Shown: positions 12,441-22,735 of the stretch, piece by piece | Layout of the letters: each line of letters starts with the position of its first letter | How positions within the stretch are numbered: the first letter of the stretch is position 1 | NCBI GenBank assembly: GCA_030760725.1 | Contig: JASWHV010000005.1 | Span: forward strand, 96,680,622 to 96,744,621 | DNA: 64,000 nt | Direction: 5' to 3' | Origin: Neostapfia colusana | Taxonomy: Eukaryota; Streptophyta; Magnoliopsida; Poales; Poaceae | Notes under the pieces: model-generated | Seen by the model: the letters and a program-made list of their open reading frames with translations, nothing else | What the model was told of the DNA's origin: nothing | Database searches by the model: none | Translations under genes and position numbers: made by a program

Positions 12441-14211
12441 TATTCCTCCCGCCTTGAAAGAATCTCGTCCAGAGATTACAAAAAGAAAGAGGAAGGGAGA
12501 AAAACTACTGGACGTATGACTCTAACAAGTTGGGAAAATTTGAACGGAGAAAATCCGTGCTTTCCTACGTTGCTTCATCAGTGGTGTGGTTGCTCCACAG
12601 GACTGTAAAATCGCAACGTCCGACTTCTTGTGGCACGAGTCTTCTCATCGACAATCTGGGTCGGATATTCAGAATAAGTGAGATCCGGTTGAAGACCTTC
12701 GATGTTCTCCATGCGAACTTCAGCTGGGTACTTAAGACATTTCCGCAGCTGAGAGACGTGGAAAACATTGTGAATCCCCGAGAGTGACGTTGGTAACTCC
12801 AGACAATAGGCCACGGTTCCACATATTTCGACAACGGCAAATGACCCGATGAATTGGGGAGCTAGTTATCCCTTAACTACGAAGCTATGAATCCCTTTCA
12901 TCGGAGAGACACAAAGATAAACGTGGTCTCCGATGTCGAATTGGAGAGGTCGACATCTTTTTCTGCATAACTCTTCTGCCAAGATTGAGCAACCTTTAAG
13001 TTGGCTTGAATCACTCGCACTCGTTCCTCCGCTTCATTGACCAGATCAATCCTGTAGACCACTCTCTTGCCGTACTCACACCAATTCAGTGGTGTGCGGC
13101 ACTTCCGGCCATAATGAGCTTCATACGGGGCCATTTTGATACTGGATTTCTAACCGTTATTATGTGAGAATTCTGCTAATGTTAGGTGGTCATCCCAAAT
13201 ACTCCCATGATTGATGACACATGCCCGTAGCATATCCTCCAGAATCAGATTTACCCTTTCCGTTTGACCATCGGTTTGCGGATGATACGCTGAACTCCAA
13301 ATTAACTTGGTTCCCAAGGAATCATACAGTTGCTCCCAAAATCTAGATATGAATAATGCACCATGGTCCGAGACGATGGTGCGGGGAACTCCGTGTAAAC
13401 ACACGATTCTCGATATGAACAGCTCCACATACTTCTTTGCCACATATTTCGTATGGACTGGAATAAAATGAGTTGTCTTGGTCAAATGATCTACGATTAC
13501 CCAAATAGAATCATGATTGTTGGTTGTCATGGGTAATCCGATGATGAAGTCCATACTTATGTCATTCCACTTCCATGCTGGAACCTCCAGCGGTTGAAGT
13601 GGTCCGGCTTTCCGCATGTGGTCGACTTTAACCCGCCGACACGTATCACACTGAGATACGTATTTTGCAATCTCACTTTTCATTCGTGTCCACAAGAATA
13701 TGGTTTTTAATTCCTGGTACATCTTATTGCTTCCTAGATGAATGGAGTACTTGGATAAATGCGCTTCATCCAATATTTTCGTCCGTAATTTCATATCCTG
13801 GGGTACAACTATTCAGGTGTCAAACCAAAGAGTACCCTCTTCATCCTTGCGGAACATTTTCAATTCACCGCTGTCCAGTCTTCTATGGATGTGAGACATA
13901 CCTCTGTCTCTCTTCTTATCCACTACAATCTCATCTCGGATTGTAGGAATAAGAGCGAGATTGAACAGCGATCCATAGGCAACTAAGCGCAGGCTTGGTT
14001 CTCCTTCTTCATTTGCAGCCATGGCTAAATGGTGAACATGGGCTTTCCGACTAAGTGTGTTGGCAACCACATTCGCTTTGCCCCGGATGGTAATGAATTT
14101 CAAGTTTATAATCCTTGATTAATTCAAGCCATCTTCGCTGCCTCATTGTAACACCCTCAAATTCATTTCCATGCATTGCATACATTTTTCATGTAGAGAA
14201 ACATTATAAAA

Positions 14212-14455
14212 GAAGTAGAAATGGAGAAAGAACTATAGAAATGGAGAAAGAACCATAGAAATGGAGAAAATAACCATAGAAATGGAGGAAGGACCATAGA
14301 AATGGAGAAAGAACCATAGAAATGGAGGAAGGAACCATAGAAGTGGAGAATGGGGCATAGAAATGGAGAAGGGCCATGTAGAAATTGAGAGTGGGACATA
14401 GAAATGGAGAGGGGAATGTAGAAATGGAGTAAGTGACATAGAAATGGTGAGGAAT
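14212..14455. repeat. Purine-rich minisatellite, about 20-bp unit, about 12 copies
   Basis: Tandem units of the form agaaatggagaaagaaccat, 19-21 bp, repeat about twelve times with point differences and length variation. On the complementary strand the repeat encodes a spurious F-H-F-Y-G-S pattern. It lies near the start of the Element D LTR, upstream of its TATA box, and is not seen in the Element H LTRs. Confidence 0.85.
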
Positions 14456-14634
14456 GGGAAAAAGATAGCTGAAATGAGCTAATTCCAATTTCCCCAAAAT
14501 CCCCCAATTCCCCAAAAAAGGGGAATTTTCCCCACATTTGGGAATCCCCCCCCATTGCTGCCGCATCAAATTAAATGGGCAAAAGTTTGTTAGGATTTAG
14601 ATCCAATTGGATTTGGATTCTCCCCTCTCCCCCT

Positions 14635-14642
14635 TATAAATA
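14635..14642 (+). promoter_or_regulatory. Candidate TATA box of Element D LTR
   Basis: TATAAATA occurs about 490 bp into the LTR, directly upstream of a C-rich, T-rich stretch. The orientation agrees with that deduced from the LTR ends. The core sequence and position fit an LTR promoter, but no transcript evidence is available. Confidence 0.55.
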
Positions 14643-17600
14643 GAACCCAACCCCCCCTTTTGGCCGCAGCCCCCCTCCTCTCCCCCCTCCCAAGTCGGCG
14701 ACTTGGAGGCCCTATCCCCAACTCGCCGAGTTGGCACCCCCCTCGCCGGAGTTCGGTCGCCGGTGAGCCCCACTGACGAGCCCCTCCATCGAGCCCCGCT
14801 GTCAAGCCCCGCCGTCGAGCCCCATCATCGAGCCCCACCGTCGAGCCCCGCCGTCGAGCCCCGTCGTCGAGACCCGCCGACGAGCCCCGTCACGCCTCGC
14901 CGTGGCCGGAAAAGATCCGACGATCTGTCCTGCCCTAATCTTCCATAGAAAAATTCCTCGCTGCTGCCATTGCTAGAAGGAAGGCCCTGCCACCAAATGG
15001 AAGTGAGGTAGGTCCCCATTACCCATCTTACGACATCGCCACTGTTTCTACGCATCCGTTTCCTTCGCCCCCTTCGAACAGAAACTTTTACGGGTGGACA
15101 GATCGTGTTTTGATCGATTTTTGACGGTGGAATTGATCTAGATATTGAGTCAAGATCATCACCACGTCCACACTTGATCCCATCACCCTTGTTCATCATA
15201 AGACCCCATGAAAGCCCGTTAAAACATGCAAGAACACATACAAACTGGTTTAATAAAACAACACCATAGGATTTGCATTCATCTACCTCATTGCATCTTG
15301 GGTAAAGTTTGTGCATGATGATTGATTGCTGTAAATTTTGTACGTGCATGATCGTGAGTATAAGAACAAGCTCAAGAGGCCATCTATGAGTAACTACAGC
15401 ACCAAGACTTCGAGACGCTTGAACAACAAGAACCACGGGAGCAAGGCAAGTGCCCCTTGACCATATTGATCCCATGTTTTGAAACTATTTTGTTTGCGAA
15501 AACTCATACGCTTGAGTCAACTTGATGGGACACCCTTTTATAGGAGTTTACTTGTTTTGTTAACCATCCTTGTTGCCGGGAAAGTTGATGAGTCGGGTAT
15601 GGTCGTTTTTCCTTTTTGCTTTGCTTAAATCACGGGATACAGGAAGCTGAAATAAAACATGTCTAACTACTGCACTCTTATGAATAATGATGATCAGATC
15701 TTGACAATGTTAATGGGCATGGAATCAGTGAGATCTAGGCAAGCTTGGTTCATGAATGTTGCTGGATGAGATGGTGGTGCTTGCTGTAGATCTAAGGACC
15801 GGTTCATGCAAGAATATGCCAGGAAAATAGTGCCACCACAAGGCCAAGTATGGGTGTGGCTTAGCTGATTAATTAGGTGTGTTGCTAGCTTGTTATGGAC
15901 CGTGGATGGCGCGGGGAATGGCAGTTGAGGAGGACTGCCCTGGGAACTGCATGGCACAAGAGGGGGCCTGTGGGTGGGAGAATGCTGATTCGAGCCTGCC
16001 GGTGAAACCTCAGTGAGTCCATACATCTAGTAGCCCTTTTTAAAGGCTATTTTGTGATTCTTGGCCATACGCCAACGGTTGTGTACTGGTATAATGGAGG
16101 TTCTGCAGTCGCTGATGGGTGACGAAATCACGAACTTGTGGGTAAAGTGGTGCCACCTCTGCAGAGTGTAAAACTATCATGATAGCCGTGCTTCCGGTCA
16201 GAAGCACCGGGCCAACTTCCATGATTAGAGGGAAATCTTGGGATGGTTATTCGGTATGGTTGTGGTATGGTCATTGGGATTTGTTTTGGGACTGTTTTGA
16301 GTCATGACAATGAAGTTGGTTTCAGTTATATGAATATTAGATGGTTATGAATATTTATGAGTATGAGATGAACTTGAGAAGGATTATTGGCTGGTTGAGG
16401 CTTGATAAATGGTGAATTATGATGAGAGAATGTTGCTGAACTACTTGATTATGATGGGATAAATTTCACCTAGAAATAGTTGCTGTTTTTATCATGTTTG
16501 TGAAATAAAATTTGCTTGCTGCAACGAGCCTTTTTATTCCATACCTTGTTGTAAGCTACATGTCATACTTTTCTCGCACTTTCTGAGTACGACATGTACT
16601 CACCCTTGCATTATCACATAAACATCAGAAACAGGAGAAGAGTACTTCGAGGACCATGTGGAGTACTAGGCGTGTGATCTACCATCAACATGCTTGTGGA
16701 GTTGAAGATGGAGCCTTCTGTCTTTAGTTACTTTCCGCTGTCATTTTGAGTCTTCCGATGCAAGAATAAGATAGACATTCATGAGGAGACATTGAGTCAC
16801 TGTAATAAAGTACTTAAACCCTATTTATTGATGGTTATATTCTGAATTCCGTTTGTGGATTACATGTGTATGTGTGATGAACATCCTGGGCACACATATG
16901 CATTCACTTGGTTCTATTTTCGGAACCGGGTGTCACAATCATATTAAATTCTTTTTGTGTGAAGATGTACTTCAAGGTTTTGTGGTCAGTGTAGAGATGT
17001 ACTAGATTGCCTAGTAAATAATGTCTCCACATTTTTAATGCAAGGACCACTGCAGCGAGTTCAAGGTCATGCGTTGAGTAATTTTGCTCATGACCCCATA
17101 GTTGTCGGGATCCATACGCGACCATGCGTCCTTCTTGCATCAACACACAACCAAGACCGATGCCGGATGCATCACAATAAACATCAAAAGGTTTTGTTGT
17201 ATCTGGCTGGGCCAAAACTGGAGCTGTGGTGAGATGCTTCACCAATGTTTGAAAAGCTTGTTCACATGACTGGCTCCAATCATATTTGGTGCTTTTCTTC
17301 AACAGCTCCGTCATAGGTTTAGCAACTTTGGAGAAGTTTGGAATGAATCTCCGGTAATAACCTGCTAAACCTAGGAAACTCATCACTTCATGAACAGATG
17401 TTGAAGATTTACAATTCAGCACTTGCTCGATTTTACTTGGATCCACATCGATGCCTTCTGCTGAAATAATATGTCCAAGAAACGGCACTTAGCTGATCCA
17501 AAACTCACATTTACTGAACTTTGCATAGAGCTTGTGATCCCTCAAGCGTTGGAGTACAATACGCAAATGTTCAGCGTGTTCTTCTTCTGACTTCGAGTAG

Positions 17601-17805
17601 ACCGATATGTCGTTGATGAAAACCACGATGAACTTGTCTAACTCCGGCATGAACACCGAGTTCATGAGATACATAAAATGAGAAAGAGCATTGGTCAACC
17701 CAAATGACATGACAAGATATTCATAAAGTCCATATCTTGTCGAGGACGTCCTCTTAGGTACATCTTCTGCCCGGATTTTTATATGGCGATACCCGGACCG
17801 AAGAT

Positions 17806-18117
17806 GATGAGGACATTACAACAGCGGATACACACATTGAACTACAAGGACCAATGACAAGAGCACGAGCACGATTACTAAATCAGCAGGTGAACTCGTT
17901 CCTAACTTCCTTTGCACATAAGTTTGAGAATAGATTGCTATGTGATGATTTAATTATTATCAGGAACATTGGAGAAGATCATCAAGTGAAGGGTATAGGA
18001 CTTTGGAACGTGGAGAACCAGCTGGGACGTCCACAAGTTGCTGGAGATAGTTTACAACTCGGAATCGAGTTCAACATGGAATCCAGGAACAGTCCACCTA
18101 AAAACAGAAGCCCATGA
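17806..18117 (+). pseudogene. Element E pol C-terminal end
   Basis: The frame contains GPMTRARARLLNQQVNSFL, a motif common at the C-terminus of grass Ty3/Gypsy polyproteins, followed by a poorly conserved tail that stops at 18115-18117. The 5' side is truncated at the junction with Element C. No catalytic domain is present. Confidence 0.65.
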
Positions 18118-18669
18118 TGCATACGGACTCCGTTTTCGACATTCTACATATGAACGGAAAGAGGAGGAGATAAAACGTTTCAATGGATCTAGTCCCATAT
18201 CAAAATTCCTCCAGAGTCATCGGGAATCGTCAAAACAATTCAAACCCTGATTTCTGTCTGGTGCTGCGCCACCGTATCGGGCTTTTGGGCCTTGTATCCC
18301 GTATGAGTCCATTAGGGACGTGTCACAGGGTCCCTTGACAGAACCCTAGCCTTTAAATACTGTAGCCGCCGGCCATAATCCGCGGGTTTTGCTTAGATGA
18401 AAAGTTTCGCCATTCTACTGTTTATGAGACCCCAACTTCATGATTTTCAGATTGTGTCTTCTATGTCCTTGCTTGTATTCTCGGTTGCACTTGCAGGGAT
18501 TAGCCTTCTTGGTGAGGTCAACCGTGTGCTGCACGGTTTATAACCAACGGAGCAGTGGTGTAGTGATTGCAGGGATATTCGAGCTGCTCGAGTGCCGCGG
18601 ATCATCAACGTCGAGTTCTCCACTTCAATCGACATACCTTTCAGAAGATTGGGCCTAACATTCTCATCA
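18118..18669 (+). repeat. Element E LTR (approximate limits)
   Basis: The stretch lies between the pol end and a primer-binding site at 18672. It holds a TATA-like tttaaata (near 18353) after gaacccta, so its right half behaves like the R/U5 part of an LTR. The right limit is set by a CA just before the primer-binding site. The left limit is a guess because no second copy is in the window for comparison. Confidence 0.45.
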
Positions 18670-18671
18670 AT

Positions 18672-18681
18672 TGGTATCGGA
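18672..18681 (+). other. Primer-binding site of Element E
   Basis: TGGTATCGGA matches nine of the ten first bases of the initiator Met tRNA complement (TGGTATCAGA) and is correctly placed between the LTR and a gag gene on the same strand. One mismatch fits the age of the element. Confidence 0.55.
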
Positions 18682-19922
18682 TTTCCAGGTTTCCCATGAC
18701 GTATCTTTGTTTCCCATTAGATTAGTTTTTTTCATACCTAGAGTCCACAGAAAAGCCACAAAAGAAATTACCGCTTCCTAGCCTATAATGCCCGCAGTTT
18801 TTGTTTTTTGGTTTGCATTGTTGAGTTTGCATTCGTTTGGTCGAGTATTGTTACTGGTTTAGATTTGTGTTTTTGGTCCTAGTTATCGTGTTTCACCCTT
18901 GTTTTCTTGCTGTTCGACACCTATTGCACAATCCCTAAACAACAAGCCGATCCGCCACGTTCATCGGTTGCCCTATCTAGCTGCCTTGCGTGAACTCCAG
19001 CATCGCCAGCCCTAGATTGGGTGACAAACCTTTGTGCCAATCATCATTGATTCATCACACACCACCCTATAAGTCACTGTACAAATTTCAGATCATTTTC
19101 ATATCTGATTGCAAGATCTGTTCTAAAACCGAGTTGGAATCAACATCCAAAAACTGTAACTCGGATATATTACCTTAAAACACCCATAACATTCGCATGC
19201 GAACTTGAAATCGGGCGCTTTTTAAAAAAATGATCTATGCAAAATTTTGCATTCGATTCCTCCCGGCTTTGCCGGATTTGACGAAATTAGATTGGCCAAA
19301 ATCCCCTCGAAAGACAGCCTTTTCGGCCTTTGAAGTTCCAGCACGAATTTTAAAGAATCTTCTTGATTTTCTATAGGCCACATAATACGTCCAATTGAGC
19401 TGAAAATTTGTGTGCTTCCTATAGTTGTGCTCCTGGGTAAAGAAAAAATATAAAAAATATTACAAAATATAAAAAAAGATTGTGAAGAGCACGCATATTA
19501 AAGCAATTGGCTTGGTCTATACACTAGTGGTGCTGTGGTTGTTGGTCATATTATTCTTATTTCTTTTGCCTTGCTATTTCCTTGTGTTGTGCTAGGCCTA
19601 GAATACTTGGTTAACTAGCAACAGTTTCCTACATTGAATATTTATTCAATTTTGTTTAGTTGTTAACGATTTCTGCTCATTAGCCACCATACTTTGCCAT
19701 CCAAGCTCCACCTTTCTCTTGAGCAGAACAGACACCTTTGCAATCACACCACACTTTATTGGTTTATCTCACCGTCCACACCACCTGATGTGTTGGTAAG
19801 AATACTTGTAAGAGCGTGGTAAGACACTTGAGATAGAGTACACCTTTCCACATTGCCACTGCCCTTTCTAGTTGAGAGGGATAACACTTTTTGTTGTTAT
19901 TGTTTTTGTTTCACCACTAACC
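18682..19922 (+). other. Element E leader, no gene seen
   Basis: The 1.24 kb between the primer-binding site and the gag ATG has no ORF of recognisable family on either strand. It is AT-rich with short homopolymer runs near 19440-19490. Confidence 0.6.
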
Positions 19923-20746
19923 ATGTCAAGGAACAACGACGAGGAGAACAACAATAAGGAGAGTGAGTGTGTTTTACATGCAGAGCTTTGTGACATGATT
20001 CGGACAACGGAGAATACACTAGCGAACTTGACTCGCCAAGTCGCCGACCTTGCTGTTTGGTTGGATAATATGGAGGCGCGATTGCCTCCCATTGAAGCAC
20101 GTGACGATGATACTTTCGACATGGAAGACTTTGATGATCATCTACGACATCCATTTCAGTGTCGAGGTACGAGAGGTAATAATTGCTACAATACAATGAT
20201 CATTATAACAATTATAATCGCCCTCCTGATGATCCTTTTGCTAAAGTGAAATTTACTATACCCTCTTTTTCTGGTGCTTATGATGCTGAGGATTATATTT
20301 ATTGGGAGATGATATTAGAGCAAAAAATTTAATGCCCATCTTATTCCTGAACAACATAGGGTTCGTCAAGCCACTAATGAGTTTAAGAATTTTGCTATCA
20401 TATGGTGGAATCAACTTGTTAAAACTAGGACTGATCCTCCAACATGGGAGAGATTAAAAGATTCTATGCATGTTCGATTTGTTCCTCCTTTTCAGCGCGA
20501 CCTTAAAAAAAATTACAACGCTTGGACCAAGGTAACATGTCCCTAGAGGAGTATTATCAAGAGTTACAGAAAGGTATGTTGATCTATGGGGTAGTAGAGG
20601 ACATGGATGATAAAATAGCACGTTTTTATGGGGGGTTAAGACGTGAAATTCAGGACATTGTTGATTACAAGGAATATGATATTGTTAACAGATTGTTTCA
20701 GCTTGCTATGTTGGCAGAAAAAGAATTACAGGGACGCCAACAATAG
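19923..20746 (+). pseudogene. Element E gag remnant
   Basis: An ATG at 19923 opens a frame with an N-terminal helical region (TRQVADLAVWLDNMEARL), then frameshifts near 20190 and 20320 before the conserved retrotransposon gag block (FAIIWWNQLVK near 20390, then the SLEEYYQEL segment in 20522-20746). This is the Retrotrans_gag family that packages element RNA. The zinc knuckle is absent: a stop is reached at 20746 and the CACTA element begins 46 bp later. Confidence 0.82.
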
Positions 20747-20791
20747 CAACATCACACAAGGAGCACCTTCACGCCGCGTTCAACGTCTACA

Positions 20792-20805
20792 CACTACTAC
20801 AAAAA
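20792..20805. repeat. CACTA terminal sequence of Element F
   Basis: CACTACTACAAAAA is a typical grass CACTA end. The three bases before it (aca, 20789-20791) are the candidate 3-bp target duplication, but the partner copy would lie outside the window. Confidence 0.85.
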
Positions 20806-21250
20806 CCATTATCACAGGTGCCTCATTTTACAGACCCAAGCGGTCCGTAAAAAAATGCGCCTGTGATGTCGAATGATTTAATAGCTGCCTGTGATGAGTA
20901 AACATCACAGACGGCTTGCAACGGCAAACCACTCGTGTAAACATATCAAATTTCACAGGAAGACGGTGGAGTAGGAGCCACCTGCACTATGGGACATTAA
21001 TACAGGCGGCTGAAGCGACAGGGAGTAGGAGCCGCCTACAATATTGGCCATTAATACCGAGGGGAACGCGCCATTGAATTCAATTCGAAGCCGCATTAAT
21101 ACAAGCGGATGAAACAACCGGGAGTAGAGGTCGCCTGCAATATTGGCCATTAATACCGAGGGGATCGGAACGCGCCTTTGACACCAATTCGAAGCCACCA
21201 ATGTAAATGTCGCGGCCCGGTATACATCAACCACATTTAGCATCAAACAA
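20806..21250. repeat. CACTA left subterminal repeats, outer block
   Basis: Short motifs in both orientations crowd this stretch: tcacaggtgcc (20814), gcctgtgatg (near 20863 and 20888), catcacagacggc (20903), and two copies of a unit containing caatattggccattaatac (about 21036 and 21135). Clusters like this next to the terminus are the binding sites for the TnpA-type protein in known CACTA elements; that role is inferred here. Confidence 0.7.
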
Positions 21251-21358
21251 GAAGTCAATAAATAATTCAATAATCAATAACAAACATTCATCATCAAACA
21301 CACATTCATTAAAAAAAATTTTTTTTACAAACAACAAAAGAAAACAACAGACGATCAC

Positions 21359-21961
21359 CTAGTCCTCTGGTGGCAGAGAAACCCCACACATGTTGGCGAT
21401 TGCCTCCACCAACTTCCTGCTGCCTTCCACCTCAAGCACCTCACCGACCGTCTCCCACATCGCACCAATACGATGGGCCACTACGGTTAACCCGAAGAGG
21501 TAGTGGGCTATGGTGCCCATTCCCGTACATTCTGGAAGGCGACCAAGACCTAGAAGAACCATGTCATCAGATGTACTGTTAAATACATTCTTCGCCATCT
21601 GCCAGTGCAACGGTGATAGGTTGTCGTCTGCCTGCGCCCTGAGGGCAACCAAACTCTGCTCTAGGAAAGCGACTTTCCTAAGCAGGTGCACTCTCTCTTC
21701 CACCCAGAATGGCGGCACAGGTGCGGATGGAGCCGGGGACGGAGGCGCGGTTGGAGTCAGGGACGGAGGCGCAGTTGGTGCCAGGGACAAAGGCATGGTT
21801 GGAGCCGGGGACGGAGGCGCGGTTGGAGTCAGGGACGGAGGCACGGTTGGCGCCGGGGACAAAGGCATGGTTGGAGCCGGGGACGGAGGTGCGGTTGGAG
21901 CCACGGATGGAGGCGCGGCGAGTGGAGAGCATGGCCGGGGGCGCTTTTTCGGTTGTGCCAT
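21359..21961 (-). CDS. Proline-rich ORF near the CACTA terminus, function unknown
   Basis: An uninterrupted 200-codon minus-strand frame starts at ATG 21961 (MAQPKKRPRP). Residues about 15-80 are an eight-residue repeat of the APTAPPSP type, encoded by about eight tandem 24-bp units (21724-21918). The C-terminal 110 residues are non-repetitive, with a predicted helix (VHLLRKVAFLEQSLVALRAQ) and a final helical segment. The frame extends upstream to 22162 without an in-frame stop, but this ATG is preferred because a basic start follows it. I do not recognise the family. Position (last gene before the terminus, same strand as the transposase) suggests a CACTA accessory protein or a captured host fragment. 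Confidence 0.6.
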   Translation of the reverse strand: MAQPKKRPRPCSPLAAPPSVAPTAPPSPAPTMPLSPAPTVPPSLTPTAPPSPAPTMPLSLAPTAPPSLTPTAPPSPAPSAPVPPFWVEERVHLLRKVAFLEQSLVALRAQADDNLSPLHWQMAKNVFNSTSDDMVLLGLGRLPECTGMGTIAHYLFGLTVVAHRIGAMWETVGEVLEVEGSRKLVEAIANMCGVSLPPED

Positions 21962-22089
21962 TGAGACTAGGGCTACGGTGCGGCGAGGAAGACAAAGACT
22001 AGAAGAAAGAGGAAGACTATGATTGTGGTGTAGACTGCAGAGAAGGGGAAGGTGCAAGTTATAATGGTGTGGAGAAGGAGAGGTCGGAT

Positions 22090-22460
22090 CACTTTGAATT
22101 CCGCGCGCGAATGGCAACGACCGCACAATACAGGCAGACCGTGGAGTACGAGCCGCTTGCAATATTGGCCATTAATACAGGCGGCCGAAGAGACCGGGCG
22201 TGCGCGCCTTTCCTTTTCGGTTACCCCGCGCGCGTGAGGGGGACGCGCCACGCGTGCAGTACATGCACCCTTACAGTTACACGGGCAGATACTCTTACGT
22301 TACAAACCACCTGTGATAAACATTCTTCACAGGTGGACAGCCGTAGATAAAGAATCGCCTGCGATAAAGATTCTTCATAAGCGGGTACTCTTTACATTAC
22401 AAACCGCCTGTGATAAAGATTCTTCACTGGCGGCTAGTCGTAAGTATAGAACCGCCTGCA
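22090..22460. repeat. CACTA left subterminal repeats, inner block
   Basis: Another copy of the caatattggccattaatac unit lies near 22157. Three to four units of the form cgcctgtgataaagattcttcac, alternating with the complementary ggcggt-like motif, occur at 22305-22450. They pair with each other as imperfect palindromes and match motifs in the right arm (59757, 60492, 62414, 62718). Confidence 0.65.
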
Positions 22461-22609
22461 AAAATCGTAGCATGCACCAGTCCACAAAAGTTCTAGCAAC
22501 AAAATATGTATCACATGGTAGCATGCATTACAGGGCCCTAAAATGTCAAGTTGCACAAATGCAGCATCTCCTGCACAACTTTCCTTCTCTCCAAAAGCTC
22601 TAGTATCCA

Positions 22610-22735
22610 TCAGTCGGTTTCATGGATCGGCTCCGATCCACTGCTCCCACCAGCATCTATTTCTGGCTGGTTGATGTACGTGGAGCTTGATGGAGGAAGT
22701 GACACACCCTTGGCTTGAGCCTCTAGAGCCCCTCC
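22610..22735 (-). pseudogene. Second CACTA gene, 3' part of exon (split by Element G)
   Basis: The minus-strand frame ends with TGA at 22612-22610. Its 5' side meets Element G at the target duplication CCTCC (22731-22735). If G and one duplication copy are ignored, the frame continues without shift into 37327-37450. The sequence is serine- and proline-rich with no domain I recognise. Its place downstream of TNP2 and on the same strand fits the TnpA-type partner gene of CACTA elements, but this is inference from position. Confidence 0.55.

Larger units (their letters stand above)
14147..16937 (+). repeat. Element D: solo LTR (2.79 kb) inside Element C pol
   Basis: The insert starts TGTAACACCC and ends GGGTGTCACA, the same imperfect inverted ends as the LTRs of Element H. 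It is flanked by ctcat (14142-14146) and atcat (16938-16942), a 5-bp target duplication with one mismatch, and Element C homology resumes at once on both sides. No internal region or second LTR is present, so it is a solo LTR left by recombination between the two LTRs of a full element. Blocks such as gtgaaacctcagtg near 16000 recur in the Element H LTRs, so the families are related but diverged. Confidence 0.85.
11919..17805 (-). mobile_element. Element C: decayed chromovirus, split by Elements B and D
   Basis: This minus-strand Ty3/Gypsy relic is related to Elements A and G. What remains is part of the 3' LTR (11919-12440), a polypurine tract (12441-12453) and pol from the chromodomain end back into reverse transcriptase. 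A solo LTR (Element D) interrupts pol at 14147-16937. Gag, protease, the N-terminal half of RT, the leader and the 5' LTR are missing: homology stops inside RT near 17805 and Element E sequence follows. The loss is probably a deletion, since no LTR end lies at that junction. Confidence 0.85.
12500..17805 (-). pseudogene. Element C pol remnant (RT, RNase H, integrase, chromodomain)
   Basis: Read from right to left, the remnant contains: the C-terminal part of RT (near 17489-17805); RNase H (YCDASG and YTDH, 16943-17470); then, after the Element D interruption, the RNase H/integrase linker (13813-14146), the integrase core with CDTCRRVK, VSDHGALF and HPQTDGQ (13150-13794), and a chromodomain-like end near 12560-12810. 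The RT active site reads FIND instead of FIDD (near 17.61 kb), so a catalytic aspartate is lost. Several stops and frameshifts separate the blocks. No function is possible. Confidence 0.88.
17806..20791 (+). mobile_element. Element E: old Ty3/Gypsy relic interrupted by CACTA F
   Basis: This plus-strand relic shows, in order, the C-terminal end of a polyprotein, a promoter-bearing LTR-like stretch, a primer-binding site, a leader and a decayed gag. Having pol sequence upstream and gag downstream of a single LTR suggests a tandem pair sharing an LTR. The gag is cut at 20791 by the CACTA terminus; the rest of the element would lie beyond the right window edge. The sequence is unrelated to the chromoviruses A, C, G and H. 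Confidence 0.7.

Noticed and set aside
14750..14895. cgagccccgccgt repeats as a coding region for a proline/arginine-rich protein
   Set aside because: A short simple repeat in the transcribed part of the Element D solo LTR, open in several frames with no domain.
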